From the NCBI RefSeq assembly GCF_022539665.2, contig NC_081335.1:7936001-8000000 (forward strand): a DNA stretch of 64,000 nucleotides. The letters run 5' to 3'. A program made the translations under genes and the position numbers. The notes below the pieces were generated by a model, which did not search any database, had not been told where the DNA came from, and was given only the letters and a program-made list of their open reading frames with translations. The DNA comes from Daphnia carinata. Lineage: Eukaryota > Arthropoda > Branchiopoda > Diplostraca > Daphniidae. Within the stretch, counting starts at the first letter, position 1. Every line of letters begins with the position of its first letter. Below, in pieces: positions 55,148 through 64,000 of this stretch.

Positions 55148-58100
55148 TGCTTATAGACAGTAGGATCTTTTTGGCCGTCCTTTTGGGAGAAACTGGGTCT
55201 CGGAACATCTCGAATTACACGACTCATTAGACCATGAACGGGTCTCCCAAAAGAAAAAAAAAAAAGAGGAAAGAAAAATCGTCGTACAGTCACTTGCATA
55301 GATGCCAACTTTCTTGATGGTGGAGAAACATCATTTTTTTTTTTTTTTGTTTGAAACATTTCAATTTCCCATTCATGTTAATGTCGTCGAAAAATGTAGA
55401 TGTTTGAACTGTACAGAACCGTTTGAAATATTTAGTGGGGTGGCACCAGTTCGATTCAATTGGCGATGCGTGTAATTTTTTTTTTTTTTCGAATGCAAAT
55501 CTAATCGTTTGTGGCAATGAAAAAAATAATAATAAACAATCGAGAATTCATGTTTGGTGTTGTTTATTTTTATTTTTTTTTCTTGCTGGCGCAGCGTCAG
55601 AGTCAAAACAACGAACTTCGCACTCGTTCGTTTGCGTGATCTCAATTCATTTTTTTTTTTGCCTTCGAGGAGCACGCGGATAGGGAAATAATCAAGTTCT
55701 TCACAAAGCTAAATCCGCTTTTAGAAAATAAGGGGAAAAAAAAAATGAAATAAATAAATTACATCTCCGCTTTTGGCTGGGAAAAAAAAAAATAAGTCGG
55801 AACAAAGACTCTTGTTTGTTCTTTTATACCGCGCACAAATTCAGTAGTAGATTTTTTATTTTATTTGTTAAAAATATAAACAAATCTTATATAGACACGA
55901 GTAAACAAGCAAAACCCCGCTCTGTTTTGTTTTTTTTATAGAATAAAAAGAACTTTAAATTATTTATTATTTTTTTTTTTTTCGTTTATTGTTTTTAGTC
56001 GGCTCGGTTGTTATAAGCGACGTCGTTCCAAACAGAAGAAAGGACACCCAGCCATTATAGCGGCTTGCAATGACAGCAGGGCATGAAAGACAGCAGAGAG
56101 CGAAATGTTGATGCTAATGTTCCTCCTACGGCACCTTATAATATACATACGCTTATGAAGCAAATGGTTTTTCCTCCCCCTCTCTCCCGTCCATCCTCTG
56201 GTCCCCGTATTTGTTGTTTCGCTGGGCGGCCGAAAAAAAGCTAATGCGTCCAGTCATTGCCATTACCGACGCTCATCACCTACTCTTTCCAAACTTTTTT
56301 TTTTTTTTTTTTTTGCTTTTAAAAGAGAAAAAAAAAAAAAGAGTCCGACTTGTCATCCACGCCGGTTTTTTGTTGTCTTTTTTTTTCTTTCCCACAGCTC
56401 CCGTAAATTAGGGCTGGAAATGTAAGCAAAAAGTTTATCTTTTTTCAAAAAGATGGGCAAACGAGTCAAAACCTATACGCTATTTTTCTTTCGTTTGGTC
56501 GGGTTCTGAATAAACAACTTAACGTGACAGGTTGAATCACCTGTTTGTTTTTTGTTGTTTTTGTTTTTTTCACGAATGGTAAACTTCATTGCAATTTAAA
56601 AAAATGGAGTTTAAAAAAAAATGAATAAATAATAATAACAATAAATAGGCAATATCCGGAAATGGAAGACGTGCAAGCCGTTTACTGTTGAACTTCCTGT
56701 TCATATTTCCGCATGCGACATTCAACCTTCAAGACGTGTATCAATGTCTCGAACGAACGGCATCAATGGGAAAAATCAAACAAATTAATATCACCAACGT
56801 TTTATTTAATTTTTTTTGTGTGTGTGTGAACACATCGGACTGACAGGTTCAGTTCGTCTTCTATGTAAATCAAAGTTCAAATGCGCCGAAAATATTTCGT
56901 TCAAAAAAAAACAAAAAAAACATTGTCTTTATTGTATTTTATTTTTTTAATCTTATAGGTGTCTTAATATGGACAAGAGCTCATTGACATATAGGATGAG
57001 AACAAGACCGTATGATGATTCATGAAAGATATCCGTTTTTCGCGGGGCGTCGTCGAATTAGAAAAGTTGTCACTTTTGGCGGTGACACCTTCTGACCGAG
57101 TGACCAAGAAAAGGGTTCGGTACTTTTTCGATCGGCCGTTGTTAAATGACGATGAGGTACTACATGCAAAAAAAAAAAAAAAAAAAAAAGAACATGCAAA
57201 AATGGCCATCTCTCTCAGCGATGAGAGATGCGCCGCGGAAGTGGATGATTAGCACCCCGATCGAATGTGCTATCTCCAACGACACACAGGTATAATATAT
57301 TGATGCATTAGCGATAGTGTATAGAAGGTATGTGTATTTTAAAGGCTGTGAACTATGTAGGTGAAGACATCCCACTGGCCGATCGTATCAGTGGGGACGA
57401 GATACGAGCAATTAATCTTTAATCTTATGCTGTTTGTCGGGATTTTTATTGAGGGTGGATGTCGGATTGCGACAATGTTCGCAAACTTTGCCCTGGGAAA
57501 ATAAAAAAAAAAATGATGCTCTTCATTTTTATCCACACACAATGTCTCCCTCCCCAAGCAAATGAGTTGCTGTGCGGTGTCCGTGTGATGTGCCGGTCAC
57601 CTCACAGCTCCTTCCCTAGAGAATGAGTGAGGCCTTAGCGAAAAAAAAAGACGGACAGAGAGTGGGGCGCAGAGGAGGTGAGCCTGGGGTTATTCGAGGT
57701 CATTCTCACGCCCATTCTTTTTGCCTAATGTGCAGCCTGTATAAAACACTAGATTCATTGTGCATAGGTATATATATATATATGAACACACATGTTTAGT
57801 TTAGGTGCGTAAAGTGAATAGAGAAAGCTACGCAATTTTTCCATAATTCAAAGTTACACTATTTCATCTCTTGTGGACAGTGTTTCGAATTATGCCAGGA
57901 CTTGCAATTTACTGAACACGCCTATTAATTTTTAGAGGAAAGCAATTCACGTCGCTTCTGATTTATACGTGCACGTTAGGTTTGAATCTGGTGTATTTTA
58001 TTATAAATTATTTTCGTGAAAAATTCAACTTGATTATGTGTTAAGGACTTTGGTTTTTAACTCTACGATTGAACCTAACGCTCATTCAAAATCGACATCA

Positions 58101-58356
58101 AATCGCTTAGAGAAACCAGTGGCAAAACGTAACCGTTGGTAGTAGAGTTCTGCGAAATTATTTGCACAAAACACAGAGACGGCCACTCACCCCCCACCAG
58201 AATCATGTCTATCCCACTGAACATTTATCAAACGACGATACGGATAAGGGGCGAGTTCTTCAACATTTTTGCGTTGCTTCGTCGATAGAAAAAGAAAACG
58301 ATAAAATATGCATTTAAAAACAGAATAAACTTAAGGCTGTACATCGTAAAAGCCCT

Positions 58357-58377
58357 GTGTGTGTGTGTGTGTGTGTG
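58357..58377. repeat. GT microsatellite
   Basis: Uninterrupted run of about ten GT units. Confidence 0.85.
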
Positions 58378-61300
58378 CTGCAATAAAGTCGTCTTTGAAG
58401 CGCGACTGCACCATATACACAAACTATAAACAGTTTCTTTTGTTTCCCTTTTGTTTCAGCTCAGCTGGTTCAAGAAAAGGACAAACCAAAAAGGCGGTGG
58501 CGATTTATATGTACATGTACCCTCTCTCTCTTTCTCTACATCTACAGAGAAGAAAAAAAAAAAAAAAAGGGGGCGCAATAGATGTATAGGCCTCTATACG
58601 GCTGTGCGTGTATACATCTACGGCTATAAGGTTGTTGAATAGGCCAAAAAGAGACAATCATCCAGCTGATGTTGTAGGCTTGCAACGACCAGGAGGTATG
58701 GGGCAATAAAAAAAAAAAAAAATAAAGAAAAGGACTTCACCGTGTGGACCCAATCGAAGTGCTGCGCTGCACAATAGGTCCCTTATCACAATGACCTGGC
58801 CTGAACTTGAACAAAAAAAACACATGCAGTTGTGGACTGATGATAGAACCGATTGGAAATGTATCCATATCAATTTTTTTTTTTTGCTTTGGCTCGCGCA
58901 TGTGCTTTCATAGTTCATGCACCAACAAAAAGAACTATAAAAGACCTGTATCTACATATCCCCTTTCCATCATGCTCCTCCTATTTATTTTATTTTTTTA
59001 TTTTGCTCACAATCGAATGAAAAGACAACATCTATTCTTCGGTGCGACAGCCGGTGTTTTGATTTCATTCCACATGCACAGCACAATGATGATCTATTCA
59101 ACGTGTATAGTTTGAAGACAAGAAAGAGCAGCAACCTTATCTGCACGATGAATAGGGATCGCTCACTACAAGGAACTTTCACTGGCTTCTTTTTTTTATA
59201 GATCTACCTTTGATTGGACTAATGTCTCAACACTTGCGATGGGCGATCTGGTCGCACGTGCTGTTGATAGCATTGATCTCTGTGTTGACGTTTCCCACCC
59301 TGCAATTGAGCTTTTATTCTTTTGATTTCCAATCCTGCAGCTCCCACACCTGATGGTACAAAAAAGGCTAACGAATTGATAAAGGTTCAAAATTGTATGT
59401 TTACATTGTGCAATGTGCATAGGTACGCAACTCTTATCTTATTTTAATTCAGCGGTGAGAACGGACTGGCTTTAAGACGGGGCTATAGCATTAAAAAAAA
59501 TATTAAAGAATTCAAATTTAGTACATACGATTGAGTTTTCGTATGTAAAATGGCTATACCATATCTTATGCTTTGATTTTGGAAAATTACGAACATTTAG
59601 CGCACCCGTGAAATAATTTCAATGCCAACTTGATATACTGGCGTTTTAATCGTCATAACACGTTTCTGATCGAGCTTTTCTCTAATTTGATTACATTTAT
59701 CGATGGCCAAGGTCTTCACGTGATACGCTCAGGTGTCCAAGCGTCTCGCACATACGACTTTAGCTGAACAACAATTTTTTTTCGAAGATAAAAAGAAAAA
59801 CACAATAAATCATTCAATCATTCGTTTATGATTCATTGATATGGTCTTCTCATAGAGACTTGCTTTAATGGAGTTCACCTGCAGTTCTTGTATAAACACA
59901 TAGTCCATATACCTGCTGGGGATCCTAAAAAAAAACATTGTATAGAGAGAAAGCCAAACCAAGTAACCAACCATTTCACCCTCTGCTATGGGAGGCTAGC
60001 ACCAATGAGGACAAAAATATTCGTCCTGGCCCAAAAGGTATATACCTGAAGAAAGGCGGAGCTAAGTTCTGTTTGCCTACCTAAACGGGAAAACCAATGT
60101 GCACCGAGCATCTTCGAAATGTGTTTTGAATTTAAAGAACTAGCCAATCCCTTATAGTACAGGCCATTCGTCACCCTTTTTTTAAATGTGCGCTTGCCTT
60201 TGGCTTTCTTGAAAGGTTCAAAGTGCGCGCAGGTCAACTGGATGCTCTTCATTAGTCGGACGTCTCGGAAAACGAAGGCCTATGGAAAAATCTAAGAAAT
60301 CTTTGCTAATGAAAGAACTCAGAAAAAATCATTTCCTGCACAGCAGAAAGTATCGACAGAACAAATAAAAATAAATAAAAAGGCAAAGCGCTTTTTAACG
60401 CAGCGGTAGAGTGTTCGCCAACGAAAACTACACACCCCAACGCATTAATTTTAAGGTATAAAATCCAAAACATGTGCCATTTTTTTTTATGACGCTGTAT
60501 AACATCTGGTATAATCTGAATGCCACTGTTACTCTAAGTGGTCATCATTATTTGAAGCTTTTCTACCTTTGGGGCAAAAATGCTACGTATGCTAATACCC
60601 ACTCACCGTAGGCCTATACTGAATTCATTAACGTTTTAATAAAAAGAAAAATAATATGTGCATAAAGTATGCACCTATAACAAAGAGGATTGGCAAAACA
60701 TGGGAGTAGAGACAAATGCATTTTGAGGAAAATCAATGCTAATTTTTGGAGTGCTGTTCCAGGTTTATGCTGTTCAGAATTTCCGGTTCGCTTTTTGTTG
60801 TTGGGTATTTCGCTTGGGCCTTTTACAAGCGACTGGCAGACGTCTATAGTTTGTTGATTGTTTTTATGGTGCCGGTTTTAAGTTGCTCTGTCGCGTTTGT
60901 TGTCCGTCTTCAAAAGTTCAACGAACTTTTTGCAGTCCACCATTCTTTTCCCCTTTCGAACTATTCACTGTATAGTTTGCATCTTTGTATAGCAGTGCCC
61001 ATTATCGATCCAATGGCGGGCAATGTTTCGGACATTCAAGTCACTGAAAAACGATACTCGTGTAGCATCGTAGGTAGTTGCTTATCAATCCTTTGAGGGA
61101 CATGATTTTTGGCTATTTTCAATTTCAAATTACTATGACATTTCCAACAAATCCATTAAAAAATTTGATCCACCTAATCAATCGACAGGTTGGCCATGTG
61201 CAGCTAATATGCAAATGTGTTTTTTAGCGATAAAATTCTACGTTGCATCGATTGCAAAAAGACGAGCTACATGAGGAAAAGAATAATGTTAGCATTGGAT

Positions 61301-61824
61301 TCATTTGCTATTAGTTTGTCTTACACACTACCGATAGCACTATGTGTACGGATATAACACGGTTGGTTAAAGCAATGCTTACGTTAGTGAAACGCTGGAA
61401 AACAAAAACTATAAACAAAGGTGACCTTTGCTGTCAGAAAAGTCAATGTTTTTGGCTGTAAAGTTTAATAATAAAAAGAAAGAAAGAAACTGAACTGTCT
61501 CAGCATTTTTCTCCCCCTCTTTTTTTATTTTTTTTTTTCTTTCCCTTGTTTTTTCCCCTCATCTCTTCCGTCAGTGCGCGCGACGACGACGCCCACGTGA
61601 CATAGCTCCGGAAGTACAATTTTCTTTTCCACCCTCCTCACTTTCTCCTAACCCGAAATGCGCGAACCCCAACGGCTCGTCGTGGTGCACTTGGTTTTTT
61701 TTTTAAAGTATTGAGACTGTACCTTTTCCCTTTAAATTTTTTTTAACCAGTTGAGGGTGCATCACCCAGCAGAGAGCAAAGTGATACGATGATATCCATA
61801 TCCATTCTTCATTTCAAATCGAGC

Positions 61825-61825
61825 T

Positions 61826-61872
<47 letters not shown>
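61825..61872. repeat. T11-G37 homopolymer tract
   Basis: Eleven T followed by 37 consecutive G (61836-61872). It could form G-quadruplexes; the exact length is likely unstable in sequencing and assembly. Confidence 0.9.
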
Positions 61873-61873
<1 letters not shown>

Positions 61874-64000
61874 GGTTACTATCACTTGTTCCACACTTCC
61901 TGGAAAGTAGAAATAGTTTTTAAAAGGATTGTGTGTGTGTGTGTGTGCAAAACCGGAATACTTCCACAGGGGGTCAATGGACGATATAGACGCAGTTCCT
62001 CGTTTGTATCTGATATCTGTTACAAATATTAGGCTGAAAAATGTGTTGATAGTACGCACAGTTTGCATATCAGGCAAAATGAATTTATATGTCCAATATA
62101 ATCGAAATGCCCCATATTCATAATGGTACTTCCGTTTCCTCGCAGATTTGCATGTGGACATTAAGAAGATCATCAAACTTTAAAGCTCATAAGTGAAAAG
62201 GAAAAAGAAAAACGAATCCAGTTCGTGTTCCAATAACTTTCGACTTGGTCTCCAACTTTTCTTTTGGTGGAATGAGATTTTTTTGTGTGTGTATTTTTTT
62301 TTCCCCCCAAGTTCGAAGGGACAGTCTCATTAAGGTTGATGGATGTTCTCATCATCCGACTCTCTTGGCTATACAACGTTCGGCTCCGGCGTCTTGAGCA
62401 TAGGCTTCGCTCATTTCGCCATAAAGTACATTTCCTGCTTTCTTCCAAAGACTGTCTCATCTCTTTGAAGCACCCAACCATCCAACTTCCACCCCACATC
62501 TTCTCCTAGTTTGGTATATAGTCCCTATGACACCCCCCCCCCTCTGTCTCATCATTCCGTTCTTTCCTCTTCTCCCTTTAAGGAAAGAAAAAAAAAACTT
62601 AACCGGAATTACGTTGGTCACGTGAATTGTGTTTGCCTCTGTCCCTCCTTTGCCAGTGTGTTCCATGGTGATTTTCCACACAGCCACCTGCAACTCATTA
62701 AAAAATCATTTTGTTTGACCTAACGCTCACTAGATGTCTCTACAGTAAACTCAACCAGCGCGCCATTTGAATGCGGAAACGTATCATTTTTACAATTGTG
62801 CATTACCGTGCGCATTACCGAAAACATTTACGATGGCTTTCCAACAGTCGTTACATCTAAGTGTAATGCAATTCTAAAGCGCTCGTGAATGTTGGCTGTC
62901 AAGAAGAAATGTCAAAAAAACAAAAAAAGAAATCTAATCAGGGAAAAATGGCGACTGTGCAAAACGTTCATTTTTGAAAATATTTTGACGAAAAAAAAAA
63001 AAGAAAGAAAATTGAAGACATTCCATGCCGTGTGAAATTCGAAAAGCATTGACTCAGATACACCGGAAAAAGCCGGGGGTTTGCCTCCTAGACACAGGTT
63101 GATGTATGTGTTTGGACGCGGATTGTCTATACTGACACCGTTCACGCATCGATGACGATAACGCCTGCCGCCTTTAATAACCGACAAAGGAAAAGCGCTG
63201 GCAAAAAAATTTCACTTCCTTTTGCCCACGGCCTTTTTTTTTATAATTTATTTATTTTTTTTTTTTCTCTTTCGTTTTTTTCCCCATTTTTACATTACCG
63301 TATATATAGTCAATACACAGAAAGGGGGGGGAGGCAGGCAGCAAAAAGAGAAATGCATGTTCCTTAACTAACGATACAGTGAAGCTCTCAAGTTCAGAGG
63401 TCGCGTGCTTTCCTCTCCTCCTCCCTCCCCCCCCTTCTCCGTAGCCGATGTGCGTTCTTTTGCGGGCTTGCGGCTTTTGCTAACTGAAACTTTTGTCACT
63501 GGATGCTTCGACTCACAACATACATGTTCATTTTTTTTTTTTTTTTCAAATTCTCATTCTGTGTAACTTGGCTAGACTCTTGCCTCCTCCTCCCCACTGT
63601 GCTCCTCTTACACCTCCACTTCATTTTCGTACTGTCAAACAGAAAAGAAAATGATAAGGTCTGCAGACAACACCGATGAGCTCCTCCTCGTCTCCTTTCG
63701 AATGCCTTCCGCTTTTGATGCGGTCCGTCAGAAATGAGAGCGAAAAAAAAAAAAAAAAAAAGAATTAAGAATAACGACCCGTCGGCCCGCGTTTCGAATC
63801 TCAAACGATCCAATATTTTTTCAAACGGCAGTCGTTTCTTTGTCGAAGCAGGACAAGACAATAACGAAAAAAAACCCTTCCATCGGCATTTATTTTGTGT
63901 TTTAACCCGAACTACCCGGTTTTTCTATGTACTATTTCATTATCATGGCGTCTCGGTTCCGCTAGATCGTCTTTCGCCCTCATGTGCGCACAGCCATTCC

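Larger units (their letters stand above)
54463..64000. other. 9.5 kb gene-free region upstream of Twist
   Basis: Expected to hold the Twist promoter and distal enhancers. I see no supportable gene on either strand. The sequence is full of A/T homopolymers, pyrimidine tracts and microsatellites: (GT)n near 55119-55147, 58357-58377 and 61930-61946, (TA)n near 57768-57783, and a G37 run. The longest frame, 60746-61096 (116 codons plus), has hydrophobic stretches but no start context, splice sites or family. Confidence 0.5.

Noticed and set aside
60385-60425. A-box-like CAGCGGTAGAGTG, suggesting a tRNA gene
   Set aside because: No B box or cloverleaf pairing follows within tRNA distance.
60746-61096. 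116-codon plus frame with hydrophobic stretches upstream of Twist
   Set aside because: AT-rich composition explains the hydrophobic residues; there are no splice sites, homology or regulatory context.

Overview
The window is eukaryotic and looks like an arthropod, most likely a branchiopod crustacean such as Daphnia. It is AT-rich. Genes are dense and intron-rich, with mostly 60-100 bp introns, and they encode animal-specific families: an ASB ankyrin/SOCS-box protein, ARS2/SRRT, ASK1, RNF14, NRAMP, an annexin with a Pro/Tyr-rich N-tail, C1GALT1 and Twist. The species is an inference. All exon models were read by eye: I chained splice sites and required the reading phase to agree across every junction.

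Layout. 1-330: 5' part of an unrecognised minus-strand gene. 2106-3303 (+): ASB11/13-like protein. 3300-4069 (-): NOPCHAP1 homologue, tail to tail with the ASB gene, their stop codons sharing four bases. 5159-9359 (+): SRRT/ARS2, 14 exons, about 873 aa, head to head with NOPCHAP1. 10317-15585 (-): ASK1-type MAP3K, 15 exons, about 1377 aa. 16682-18493 (-): RNF14 RBR ubiquitin ligase, about 484 aa. 22169-25490 (+): NRAMP/Malvolio metal transporter with two alternative 3' ends.

26667-42360 is a rearranged, duplicated region. It holds a complete annexin (26667-28992) and a second annexin (32017-33786) whose core, introns included, is almost identical but whose 5' end is broken. Between them is a mosaic of gene scraps: a piece of the downstream zinc-finger gene joined to a piece of a C1GALT1 gene. 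Upstream of the second annexin lie two inverted-repeat mobile elements: a foldback-like element with tRNA-like sequences in both arms, and a hAT-like non-autonomous element with an 8-bp target duplication. A large unrecognised U1-type zinc-finger/RS-rich nuclear protein follows (37934-42360, minus, about 1201 aa).

44583-50231 (+): two tandem C1GALT1 (core-1 beta-1,3-galactosyltransferase) genes with identical exon structure, both appearing to use a GC-AG intron at the same place. 50981-51730 (-): a tentative new small Cys-containing gene. 53330-54462 (-): Twist bHLH factor. The last 9.5 kb, upstream of Twist, contains no gene I can support and is rich in homopolymers and microsatellites, including a 37-base G run.

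The genes do not form one pathway. The main biology here is genome dynamics (segmental duplication, apparent gene conversion, start-codon loss, element insertion) and transcript architecture (overlapping ends, alternative 3' exons, GC-AG introns).
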